A stretch of DNA of 64,000 nucleotides, taken from assembly GCA_949752745.1 (NCBI GenBank), contig OX457027.1:85753094-85817093 (forward strand), in the 5' to 3' direction. The notes beneath the pieces are model-generated. The model ran no database searches, was not told the origin of the DNA, and worked only from the letters and a program-made list of their open reading frames with translations. Of this stretch, positions 45,293-57,301 are shown in pieces (the stretch's first letter is position 1; each line of letters starts with the position of its first letter). The DNA comes from Protula sp. h YS-2021. Taxonomy: Eukaryota > Annelida > Polychaeta > Sabellida > Serpulidae. A program made the translations under genes and the position numbers.

Positions 45293-45700
45293 AGTTATAC
45301 GATTTGTTTAACGACACGGCCGACCCTTAGCGAGTTACATTGTGGCAAAACATGCCAATAATCAGTGACTAGAAAACAATATTACCAGTTAAAATTCTGG
45401 TTAGTTAAAACCGTGTACATTCTAAAATCATAAAATAAGCAACGTCTAAAAATACTGATACAGGTTGATTTCTTTTAAAAATTGTTTAATTTTACCTAGG
45501 TTCTACTTCATCAACGAGCTACCTCAAGAGTAAGCTCCGAAATGACGTGAGCGAGCGTCTTTGAAATCGGCACAGTCTATTAAAATGTTTCACTGTGGAA
45601 GTTCCCCAACGCCCGACTCTGTCGGGTGTCGAGTCGCTCTTTAAAGATGTTTATGGCTCAGATATGTATGTCTTATTCTTGCTCTATGGCTACTTGAAGT
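45293..45700 (-). mobile_element. LINE-C: 3' end fragment of the same LINE family
   Basis: Minus strand: INIFKERLDTRQS-type end of ORF2, then a 3' UTR ending GGCCGTGTCGTTAAACAAAT. Nearly collinear with 22060-22400 of LINE-B; 5'-truncated at about 45700. Confidence 0.75.
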
Positions 45701-45969
45701 TGACACACACCCAGTGAATTCCAAGGCATGATCGGACTAAAGAAATTACAAATCAGTTTATTTTCCTGGACACTCGTTACTTGTTGGTTTACATGCTCCA
45801 GAACATCTTTGTACATAAGCATCGAAGGTGGAAAATATTTAAAAATTTTATTTAGATTTGATAGTGACGTACATTGGTAAAGGTTTATTTTTACCCGTTG
45901 TTATCAAACATTATAAAAAAAGTATTACTGACGTTCATTAAAAAAACGAAAGATGCGGTGCTACTATCG
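45701..45969. other. Nothing recognised
   Basis: AT-rich flank between LINE-C and the inverted-repeat element. Confidence 0.35.
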
Positions 45970-46676
45970 CCGGTGTGAGATCGTATTTTCACCCCCAAAG
46001 TATTTTTACCCGGGGGGGGGGTAAAAATACTATAATAGTATTTCCACCCCCCCCCCTATAGAATTTTACCCCCTATATGTACTTCAGTTGCATGATGTTT
46101 TATTGGCTGTACACGGTTTCCAACTTGTTCTTGAATATTTTGACTAAAAATGATTTTATGTGTGCTGTTTTGAGGAGTTTCTCAATGGTGTTAAAATCTG
46201 TAGAAATAAGACGTTTCGTATTATTTTTACTTTACCAACTACAATTTACATTTAACCCAATTGCACTTTCACTAATCTTCCAATCTTTTACAAAATCAGT
46301 ATCAATGCCAATTTATCTTTACATAAGCAACCTCTCATGTTAATTGCAATTCAATTACACACAATGGTTGATTGCAATTCAGCGAAAGTGCACCTTATCA
46401 CGGGTTGAACACAATCTTAGTATAATGAAATCATAAGCAGACTGATCTCACGTCAGTCAATTCGATCAATGACATCCAAAGTCCTTTTATCTCACTTAAT
46501 TAAAATTCAACTGAACTTCAATGAACACCATGGCCAATATAGGGGTGAAATTTCTATAAGGGGGATGAACATTCGATAAACAATTTTCTATCGAATTTTC
46601 ACTAGGGGTGAAAAATATGTCGAATTTTCACCGAGGGTGAGAAAGCCATGGGGGTGAAAATACTATGCCACACCGG
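45970..46676. mobile_element. MITE-like inverted-repeat element (707 bp)
   Basis: Left end CCGGTGTG then TATTTTCACCCCC; right end, reverse-complemented, CCGGTGTG then TAGTATTTTCACCCCC. Several further copies of TTTTCACC(C)n occur in both halves, with G10/C10 tracts near 46012-46060. No coding content; target duplication not clear. Confidence 0.6.
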
Positions 46677-47287
46677 TAAAACTAGACTGGCCAGTGTTTT
46701 TGTACAAACAAAAACGGATGTCTTCCCCCCCCCCCAATCAGTCACGTGCAAAATGAGGAATAGAATAAAGCCATTTTAGAAGTTCATTATGCCAGGATGA
46801 TAACGTTGCTTGCCAGTGAACGTTCTGTTGTGAAAAAAGACGTTTCAAGTATTGCAAATGTCACTTGAGTAATTGAAGAAGGGACCGTAGTCCACGGTTT
46901 ACAGAAAATGAAGAAAAACATCGCAGTAAACATTTTCACTATATGTGGGTTCTTGCAACGTTTCAGCCTAATCCAACAAACAGTTTCTGAGATATCGCAA
47001 ACAATATGGCAAAAAAACAAAAAAAAAAAAAGGTTTGTCCAAGGACAAAGTCCCAGCTTACGAAAAGCAATAAGACCAATTCAAGCGTGCATGAGCAAGG
47101 GAATTTTCCTGATAAATTGGGCTTCAAAAGATGAGACGGCAAAGAGCTAGCCCAATAATTAATTTAGCATCGGACCAGAACATAGACCGATAAATGCATA
47201 CAAAGATTTCTTTCCCAGAAAAATGGGAAACAGATTTTTTGTATCTCTGGTAGACTGGATAGTCTGCCATAGATACCTTCAAACAAC
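46677..47287. other. Left flank of the minisatellite, with relic of the P4 flank
   Basis: 46905-47005 is a diverged copy of 53550-53660 (AATGAAGAAAAAC, CATATGTG, TTCAGCCTAATCCAACAAAC / TTGAGCCTTATCCAACGAAC). Contains C11 near 46728 and A12 near 47020. No gene. Confidence 0.55.
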
Positions 47288-50200
47288 GCTCGCATTTCGG
47301 ACCAGTGCGCGTATTTATGTAACTTGCCTTGATGCGCGGTTCTTATTCAGACAAGTGCGCATGTTTATTAAATTTTGCGTAGACGCGCGGCTCCCATTTT
47401 GGAACAGTGCACATGTTTATTTAACTGGCGTTGATGTGCGGTTCGCATTTTTGACGAGCGCCCATGTTTTTTTTTACATTTTGTGGATGTGCGGTTCTTA
47501 TTTCGTATCAGTGCGCACGTTTATTTACCTTGTGTTGATGTGCGGTTCTTATTTCGGATCAATGCGCATCTTTATTTACATTGTGTTGATGGGCGGTTCT
47601 TATTTCGGATCAGTGCGCATGTTTATTTACCTTGTGCTGATGTGCGGTTCTTATTTCGGATCAGTGCGCATGTTTATTTACCTTGTGTTGATGTGCGGTT
47701 CTTATTCCATATCAATGCGCATGTTTATTTTACTTGCGTTGATGAACGGTACTTATTTCGGACAGCCCAAGTTTCCTTAGGTTGCCTTGATACGCGGTTC
47801 GCATTTCAGACCAGTTTGCATGTTTATTTAACTTGCGTTGATGCACGGTGCTTATTTTGGACGTGTGCCTATGTTTATTTAACTTGCGTTGGTGCGCGGT
47901 TTGCATTTTGGACCAGTGTGCATGTTTATTTAATTTGCGTTGATGAGCAGTTCGAATTTCGGATCATTACGCATGTTTATTTAACTTGCGTTAATGCGCG
48001 GTTCGAATTTCGGACCAGTGCGCATGTTTATTTAACTTGCGTTGATGCGCAGTGCTTATTTTGGACCAGTGCAAATGTTTATTTAACTTGCGTTGGAGCG
48101 TGATTCGCATTTCGAACCACTGCGCATGTTTAGTTAACTTGCGTTGATGCGCGGTTCGAATTTCGGAGAAGTGCGCATGTTTATTTAACTTGCGTTGATG
48201 CGCGGTGCTTATTTTAGACCAGTGCAAATGTTTATATAACTTACGTTGGCGCGTGGTTCGCATTTCGAACCACTTCGTATGTTTATTTAACGTGCGTCGA
48301 TGCGCGGTTCTTATTTCAGGCCAATGCGCATATTTCTTTAACTTGAGTTGATGCGCGGTTCTTATTCTGGACCAGTGCGCATGTTTATTTAAGTTGCGTT
48401 GATGCACAGTTTTATTTTGAATAGTGCGCATGTTATTTAAGTTGCGTTAATGGGCAGTTCGCATTTCGAAATAGTGCGCATGTTTATTTAACTTGCGTTG
48501 ATGCAAGGTGCTTATTTTGGTCCAGTGTGCTTGCTTATTTAGCTTGTGTTGCTGTGCGGTTCGCATTTTGGACCAGCGCGCGGCTCCCATTTTGGAACAG
48601 TGCACATGTTTATTTAACTTGTGTTGATGTGCGGTTCGCATTTTTGACGAGCGCCCATGTCTTTTTTACATTTTGTGGATGTGCGGTTCTTATTTCGGAT
48701 CAGTGCGCACGTTTATTTACCTTGTGTTGATATGCGGTTCTTATTTCGGATCAATGCGCATCTTTATTTACATTGTGTTGATGGGCGGTTCTTATTTCGG
48801 ATCAGTGCGCATGTTTATTTACCTTGTGCTGATGTGCGGTTCTTATTTCGGATCAGTGCGCATGTTTATTTACCTTGTGTTGATGTGCGGTTCTTATTCC
48901 ATGCCAATGCGCATGTTTATTTTACTTGCGTTGATGAACGGTACTTATTTCGGACAGCCCAAGTTTCCTTAGATTGCCTTGATACGCGGTTCGCATTTCG
49001 GACCAGTTTGCATGTTTATTTAACTTGCGTTGATGCACGGTGCTTATTTTGGACGTGTGCCTATGTTTATTTAACTTGCGTTGGTGCGCGGTTTGCATTT
49101 TGGACCAGTGTGCATGTTTATTTAACTTGCGTTGATGAGCAGTTCGAATTTCGAATCATTACGCATGTTTATTTAACTTGCGTTAATGCGCGGTTCGAAT
49201 TTCGGACCAGTGCGCATGTTTATTTAACTTGCGTTGATGCGCAGTGCTTATTTTAGACCAGTGCAAATGTTTATTCAACTTGCGTTGGAGCGTGGTTCGC
49301 ATTTCGAACCACTGCGCATGTTTATTTAACTTGCGTTGATGCGCGGTGCTTATTTTAGACCAGTGCAAATGTTTATATAACTTACGTTGGCGCGTGGTTC
49401 GCATTTCGAACCACTTCGTATGTTTATTTAACGTGCGTCGATGCGCGGTTCTTATTTCAGGCCAATGCGCATATTTCTTTAACTTGAGTTGATGCGCGGT
49501 TCTTATTCTGGACCAGTGCGCATGTTTATTTAAGTTGCGTTGATGCACAGTTTTATTTTGAATAGTGCGCATGTTATTTAAGTTGCGTTAATGGGCAGTT
49601 CGCATTTCGAAATAGTGCGCATGTTTATTTAACTTGCGTTGATGCAAGGTGCTTATTTTGGTCCAGTGTGCTTGCTTATTTAGCTTGTGTTGCTGTGCGG
49701 TTCGCATTTTGGACCAGCGCGCGGCTCCCATTTTGGAACAGTGCACATGTTTATTTAACTTGTGTTGATGTGCGGTTCGCATTTTTGACGAGCGCCCATG
49801 TCTTTTTTACATTTTGTGGATGTGCGGTTCTTATTTCGGATCAGTGCGCACGTTTATTTACCTTGTGTTGATATGCGGTTCTTATTTCGGATCAATGCGC
49901 ATCTTTATTTACATTGTGTGATGGGCGGTTCTTATTTCGGATCAGTGCGCATGTTTATTTACCTTGTGCTGATGTGCGGTTCTTATTTCGGATCAGTGCG
50001 CATGTTTATTTACCTTGTGTTGATGTGCGGTTCTTATTCCATATCAATGCGCATGTTTATTTTACTTGCGTTGATGAACGGTACTTATTTCGGACAGCCC
50101 AAGTTTCCTTAGGTTGCCTTGATACGCGGTTCGCATTTCGGACCAGTTTGCATGTTTATTTAACTTGCGTTGATGCACGGTGCTTATTTTGGACGTGTGC

Positions 50201-51949
50201 CTATGTTTATTTAACTTGCGTTGGTGCGCGGTTTGCATTTTGGACCAGTGTGCATGTTTATTTAACTTGCGTTGATGAGCAGTTCGAATTTCGAATCATT
50301 ACGCATGTTTATTTAACTTGCGTTAATGCGCGGTTCGAATTTCGGACCAGTGCGCATGTTTATTTAACTTGCGTTGATGCGCAGTGCTTATTTTAGACCA
50401 GTGCAAATGTTTATTCAACTTGCGTTGGAGCGTGGTTCGCATTTCGAACCACTGCGCATGTTTATTTAACTTGCGTTGATGCGCGGTGCTTATTTTAGAC
50501 CAGTGCAAATGTTTATATAACTTACGTTGGCGCGTGGTTCGCATTTCGAACCACTTCGTATGTTTATTTAACGTGCGTCGATGCGCGGTTCTTATTTCAG
50601 GCCAATGCGCATATTTCTTTAACTTGAGTTGATGCGCGGTTCTTATTCTGGACCAGTGCGCATGTTTATTTAAGTTGCGTTGATGCACAGTTTTATTTTG
50701 AATAGTGCGCATGTTATTTAAGTTGCGTTAATGGGCAGTTCGCATTTCGAAATAGTGCGCATGTTTATTTAACTTGCGTTGATGCAAGGTGCTTATTTTG
50801 GTCCAGTGTGCTTGCTTATTTAGCTTGTGTTGCTGTGCGGTTCGCATTTTGGACCAGCGCGCATGTTTTTTTTAACTTGTGTTGATGCGTGGTTCGCATT
50901 TTGGACCATTACGCATATTTATTTAACTTGTGTTGATGATCGGTACTTATTTTGGACCGGTGCAAATGTTTATTTAACTTACGCTTATGTGCGGTTCGCA
51001 ATTCGGACCAGTTTGCATGTTTATTTAATTTGCGTTGATATCCGGTTCGCATTTCGGACCAGTATACCTGTTTCTTTAGGTTGCATTGATGCGCAGTTCG
51101 CATTTTGGGACAAGTGAGCTGGTTCATTTAACTTGCGTTGACGCGCGATTTGCGTTTCGGACCAGAACGCATGTTTGTTTCAGTCCCGTCGATGCCCGAC
51201 TCTTATGTCTATTCAACTTGCGTCGATTCATGGTTCTTTCTTCGGACCACTGCGCATGTTTATTTAACTTGCGCTGATGCACGGTTCTCATTTCAGACCA
51301 CTGCGCATGTCTATTCAACTTGCGTCGATGCGTGGTTCTTTTTTTCGGACCAGTGCGCATGTTTGTTTAACTTGCGTTGATGTGCGGTGCTTATTTTGGA
51401 CCGGATCGCATGTTTATTTAACTTTTGTCGATGCGCGGTTCGCATTTCAGGCCATTGCCCATGTTTATTTGACTTGTGTTGATGCGTGGTTCTCATTTCA
51501 GACCAGTGCGCATATTGATTTAATTTGCCTTTATGCGAGGTTCGCATTTCGGACCACTGCGCATGTTTATTTAATATGCCTCGATGTGCAGTTCGCATTT
51601 CGGACCAGTGCCCATGTTTCTTTAGGCTGCGTTGATGCGCGGTTCGCATTTCAGACCACTGCGCATGTCTATTCAACTTACGTCGAAGCGTAGTTCTTTT
51701 TTTCGGACCAATGCGATGTTTATTTAACCTGCGTTGATGCGCGGTGCTTATTTTGGACCAGTTCGCATCTTTATTTATCTTCCGTCGATGCGCAGTTCAC
51801 ATTTCGGACCAATGCGCATGTTTATTTAATTTGCATCGATGCGGAGTACTTAATTTGGACTACTGCGAGTGTTTATTTAACTTACGTCGATGTGCGGTTG
51901 TTAAATCTGACTACTGCGCAAGTTCATTTAACTTGCGTTTATGCGCTGT
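47288..51949. repeat. 51-bp minisatellite array, block copy 1 (about 91 units)
   Basis: Exact 51-bp period in most of the array (for example GCGGTTC at 47593, 47644 and 47695). Core motif GTTTATTTAACTTGCGTTGA with TTCGCATTTCGGACCAG. Since 51 is 17 codons, both strands show long open frames of 17-residue repeats (plus: HVYLTCVDARF type; minus: RKLNKHAHWSE type). A higher-order unit repeats at 47451, 48644 and 49785 (1193 and 1141 bp). Confidence 0.97.
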
Positions 51950-53921
51950 AGGAGGAGATTCATTTAATTTTTTTTTTCAAAAATTCCGAAAAAAATTCAA
52001 AAGTTTTCCAATTCACTCAAAAAGCACAAGCCATATGCATGACCCCCTAGAGACGGCTCATACCGAAAATAAAAGAAATCTGATAAAAGCTGTAGGAGGA
52101 AATGCATTTTGAATTTTTTTCTTCAAAAATTCTCTCATCGACTGAAAAAGACACGCCATATTCGCGACACCCTAAGCATGCCTCAGCCCCAAAATAAATG
52201 ATGTTTGATCAAAACTGCAGGAGAAAATGCATTTTGAGGTATTTTCATCAAAAATTCCCCCCGAAATCAAAAATTCCCAAGTCGAGCCAAATAGCACAAG
52301 CCGGATGCGAGACCTACCTAAGGATGCCTCATAGCAAAAATAAATGAAATCGGATAAAAACTGTAGGAGGAAATGCATTTTGCATAGTTTTTCTTCAAAA
52401 ATTCCCTAAAAATACAGAAATTGTCGGATCGACTAAAAAGCGCAAGTCGTATTCTCAGCCCCTTAGGGATGCCTCAACCCCCCCCCCCCCCCAAACAAAA
52501 AAAACAGTTCAAAACTGTAGGAGGAAATGCATTTTGAAGGTTTTATTCCAACATTCCCAAAAACACAGAAATTGTCGGATCGACTAAAAAGCGCAAGTCG
52601 TATTCTCAACCCCTTAGGGATGCTTCAAACAAAATAAAAAAAAAAAAAAAAAAAAAAAAGGTTCAAAATTGTAGGGGGAAATGCATTTTGAAGTTTTTTT
52701 GTTTTTTTTTCAAAAACTACCCAAGAATAGAAAAATTGCCCGATCGACTAAAGAGCACAAACCGTAGGCAGTCACACCAAAAATAAATGATATCGAATCA
52801 AAATTGTACGGGTGGATGCATTTTGAATTATTTTCGAAATTTTTGCTTAAAAAATTCCCCAAAAATACAAACTAAAAAAGCATACGCCGTATGCACGACC
52901 CTTTAGGGGTGCCTCATACCAAAAATAGATGACATCGGGTCAAAAATGTAAGAGATACATTTTAAAATTTATTTAAAAAATCCCAAAAAATTCAAAAATC
53001 ATCCGATCGACTAAAAAAGCTCAAACCGTATGCACGACCGCTTAGGAAATCCTCACACCAAAAATAAATGACATCGAATTAAAATTGTAGTAGATACATT
53101 TTTTTCAAAATTTTTGCTTAAAAAAAATCCCCAAAAATACAAAAATCGTCCGATCGACTAAAAAAGCACAAGCCGTATGCATGACCCTTTAGGGGTGCCT
53201 CATACCAAAAAAAAAAACATCGGGTCAAAAATGTAGCAGGAGATACATTTTTATTTTTTTTCTTTAAAAATTCGCCAAAAATTCAAAAATCCCCCCGATC
53301 GACTAGAAAAGCACAAGCCGTATGCACGACCCCTTAGGGATGCCTCACACCAAAAATAAATGACATCGGATCAAAATTGTAATACTAGATGCATTTTGAA
53401 ACAAAGTTTACAGCGAACTAACTAACTAACTAACTAACTAATGGACGCCATCCGCAGACCGATAGGAATACCCCAGCTTAACGTAACGTAAGCCGGGCTA
53501 AAAACTTGAAATCAGAAATTCAAAAACTCGCCAAAAATACATTTTCAACGGCAATGAAGAAAAACTTTGCAGTATACATTTGCGCCATATGTGCGTTCTT
53601 CTTGCGACGTTTGAGCCTTATCCAACGAACTGTTTTTGGAGATTTACCCTGCCAAAGTGAAAAATACACGAACACCCCCCCCCCTACCATGTTAAAAAAT
53701 TTGCCAAAAAATAGATTTTTTGAAGGAACGAAAAACGAATGAAAAAAACACGGACATAATCTAGACATGTACCCCAGTATGTGTGTTTTGAGAAAAATAG
53801 ACTCATTAATTTCATGAGAACGCACTGCGGACTGACGGACGGACACACCAAATACTATATAGGTCTCCCTTAGGGGGGAAGACATTTAAGTATTATGCAA
53901 GGTCATTATGAACCCCGTGTA
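48159..53921. repeat. Large tandem block, copy 1
   Basis: Minisatellite part plus the P4 tail; the next copy starts at 53921, where GAACCCCGTGTA joins ATTTCGGAGAAGTGCGC. Near-identical to copy 2 apart from one extra higher-order unit and homopolymer lengths. Confidence 0.9.
51950..53900 (-). mobile_element. P4: pearl-like element, tandem core of ~145-bp units, copy 1
   Basis: Read on the minus strand: hairpin at 53863-53885 (GTCTTCCCCCCTAAGGGAGAC with one bulge), TGGTGTGTCCGTCCGTCAGT, TTCTCATGAAATTAATGAG, then about ten tandem units (plus-strand anchor TGTAGGAGGAAATGCATTTT near 52091, 52216, 52362, 52516, 52669, 52805, 52945, 53085, 53235, 53380). The units contain GATCGACTAAAAAGC and CCCTTAGGGATGCCTCA. 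Also A- and C-homopolymers and a (CTAA)n run at 53417-53440. It passes directly into the 51-bp array. Confidence 0.65.
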
Positions 53922-56570
53922 ATTTCGGAGAAGTGCGCATGTTTATTTAACTTGCGTTGATGCGCGGTGCTTATTTTAGACCAGTGCAAATGTTTATATA
54001 ACTTACGTTGGCGCGTGGTTCGCATTTCGAACCACTTCGTATGTTTATTTAACGTGCGTCGATGCGCGGTTCTTATTTCAGGCCAATGCGCATATTTCTT
54101 TAACTTGAGTTGATGCGCGGTTCTTATTCTGGACCAGTGCGCATGTTTATTTAAGTTGCGTTGATGCACAGTTTTATTTTGAATAGTGCGCATGTTATTT
54201 AAGTTGCGTTAATGGGCAGTTCGCATTTCGAAATAGTGCGCATGTTTATTTAACTTGCGTTGATGCAAGGTGCTTATTTTGGTCCAGTGTGCTTGCTTAT
54301 TTAGCTTGTGTTGCTGTGCGGTTCGCATTTTGGACCAGCGCGCGGCTCCCATTTTGGAACAGTGCACATGTTTATTTAACTTGTGTTGATGTGCGGTTCG
54401 CATTTTTGACGAGCGCCCATGTCTTTTTTACATTTTGTGGATGTGCGGTTCTTATTTCGGATCAGTGCGCACGTTTATTTACCTTGTGTTGATATGCGGT
54501 TCTTATTTCGGATCAATGCGCATCTTTATTTACATTGTGTTGATGGGCGGTTCTTATTTCGGATCAGTGCGCATGTTTATTTACCTTGTGCTGATGTGCG
54601 GTTCTTATTTCGGATCAGTGTGCATGTTTATTTACCTTGTGTTGATGTGCGGTTCTTATTCCATGCCAATGCGCATGTTTATTTTACTTGCGTTGATGAA
54701 CGGTACTTATTTCGGACAGCCCAAGTTTCCTTAGATTGCCTTGATACGCGGTTCGCATTTCGGACCAGTTTGCATGTTTATTTAACTTGCGTTGATGCAC
54801 GGTGCTTATTTTGGACGTGTGCCTATGTTTATTTAACTTGCGTTGGTGCGCGGTTTGCATTTTGGACCAGTGTGCATGTTTATTTAACTTGCGTTGATGA
54901 GCAGTTCGAATTTCGGATCATTACGCATGTTTATTTAACTTGCGTTAATGCGCGGTTCGAATTTCGGACCAGTGCGCATGTTTATTTAACTTGCGTTGAT
55001 GCGCAGTGCTTATTTTAGACCAGTGCAAATGTTTATTCAACTTGCGTTGGAGCGTGGTTCGCATTTCGAACCACTGCGCATGTTTATTTAACTTGCGTTG
55101 ATGCGCGGTGCTTATTTTAGACCAGTGCAAATGTTTATATAACTTACGTTGGCGCGTGGTTCGCATTTCGAACCACTTCGTATGTTTATTTAACGTGCGT
55201 CGATGCGCGGTTCTTATTTCAGGCCAATGCGCATATTTCTTTAACTTGAGTTGATGCGCGGTTCTTATTCTGGACCAGTGCGCATGTTTATTTAAGTTGC
55301 GTTGATGCACAGTTTTATTTTGAATAGTGCGCATGTTATTTAAGTTGCGTTAATGGGCAGTTCGCATTTCGAAATAGTGCGCATGTTTATTTAACTTGCG
55401 TTGATGCAAGGTGCTTATTTTGGCCCAGTGTGCTTGCTTATTTAGCTTGTGTTGCTGTGCGGTTCGCATTTTGGGCCAGCGCGCATGTTTTTTTTTAACT
55501 TGTGTTGATGCGTGGTTCGCATTTTGGACCATTACGCATATTTATTTAACTTGTGTTGATGATCGGTACTTATTTTGGACCGGTGCAAATGTTTATTTAA
55601 CTTACGCTTATGTGCGGTTCGCAATTCGGACCAGTTTGCATGTTTATTTAATTTGCGTTGATATCCGGTTCGCATTTCGGACCAGTATACCTGTTTCTTT
55701 AGGTTGCATTGATGCGCAGTTCGCATTTTGGGACAAGTGAGCTGGTTCATTTAACTTGCGTTGACGCGCGATTTGCGTTTCGGACCAGAACGCATGTTTG
55801 TTTCAGTCCCGTCGATGCCCGACTCTTATGTCTATTCAACTTGCGTCGATTCATGGTTCTTTCTTCGGACCACTGCGCATGTTTATTTAACTTGCGCTGA
55901 TGCACGGTTCTCATTTCAGACCACTGCGCATGTCTATTCAACTTGCGTCGATGCGTGGTTCTTTTTTTCGGACCAGTGCGCATGTTTGTTTAACTTGCGT
56001 TGATGTGCGGTGCTTATTTTGGACCGGATCGCATGTTTATTTAACTTTTGTCGATGCGCGGTTCGCATTTCAGGCCATTGCCCATGTTTATTTGACTTGT
56101 GTTGATGCGTGGTTCTCATTTCAGACCAGTGCGCATATTGATTTAATTTGCCTTTATGCGAGGTTCGCATTTCGGACCACTGCGCATGTTTATTTAATAT
56201 GCCTCGATGTGCGGTTCGCATTTCGGACCAGTGCCCATGTTTCTTTAGGCTGCGTTGATGCGCGGTTCGCATTTCAGACCACTGCGCATGTCTATTCAAC
56301 TTACGTCGAAGCGTAGTTCTTTTTTTCGGACCAATGCGATGTTTATTTAACCTGCGTTGATGCGCGGTGCTTATTTTGGACCAGTTCGCATCTTTATTTA
56401 TCTTCCGTCGATGCGCAGTTCACATTTCGGACCAATGCGCATGTTTATTTAATTTGCATCGATGCGGAGTACTTAATTTGGACTACTGCGAGTGTTTATT
56501 TAACTTACGTCGATGTGCGGTTGTTAAATCTGACTACTGCGCAAGTTCATTTAACTTGCGTTTATGCGCT
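53921..56570. repeat. 51-bp minisatellite array, block copy 2 (about 52 units)
   Basis: Matches 48159 onward minus one 1141-bp higher-order unit; higher-order anchor TTTTTGACGAGCGCCCATG at 54403. Confidence 0.97.
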
Positions 56571-57258
56571 GTAGGAGGAGATTCATTTAATTTTTTTTTT
56601 TCAAAAATTCCGAAAAAAATTCAAAAGTTTTCCAATTCACTCAAAAAGCACAAGCCATATGCATGACCCCCTAGAGACGGCTCATACCGAAAATAAAAGA
56701 AATCTGATAAAAGCTGTAGGAGGAAATGCATTTTGAATTTTTTTCTTCAAAAATTCTCTCATCGACTGAAAAAGACACGCCATATTCGCGACACCCTAAG
56801 CATGCCTCAGCCCCAAAATAAATGATGTTTGATCAAAACTGCAGGAGAAAATGCATTTTGATGTATTTTCATCAAAAATTCCCCCCGAAATCAAAAATTC
56901 CCAAGTCGAGCCAAATAGCACAAGCCGGATGCGAGACCTACCTAAGGATGCCTCATAGCAAAAATAAATGAAATCGGATAAAAACTGTAGGAGGAAATGC
57001 ATTTTGCATAGTTTTTCTTCAAAAATTCCCTAAAAATACAGAAATTGTCGGATCGACTAAAAAGCGCAAGTCGTATTCTCAGCCCCTTAGGGATGCCTCA
57101 ACCCCCCCCCCCCCCCCCCAAACAAAAAAAAAACAGTTCAAAACTGTAGGAGGAAATGCATTTTGAAGGTTTTATTCCAACATTCCCAAAAACACAGAAA
57201 TTGTCGGATCGACTAAAAAGCGCAAGTCGTATTCTCAACCCCTTAGGGAGGCTTCAAA

Positions 57259-57301
<43 letters not shown>

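Noticed and set aside
47483..49256. Long open frames (about 200 codons) in the 51-bp array as repeat-protein genes
   Set aside because: They arise on both strands and in several frames from a stop-free 51-bp unit; no start context, splice or flanking coding signal supports a gene.
47288..56570. CRISPR-like array
   Set aside because: Units are contiguous and homologous over the full 51 bp; there are no unique spacers, and the context is a eukaryotic genome.
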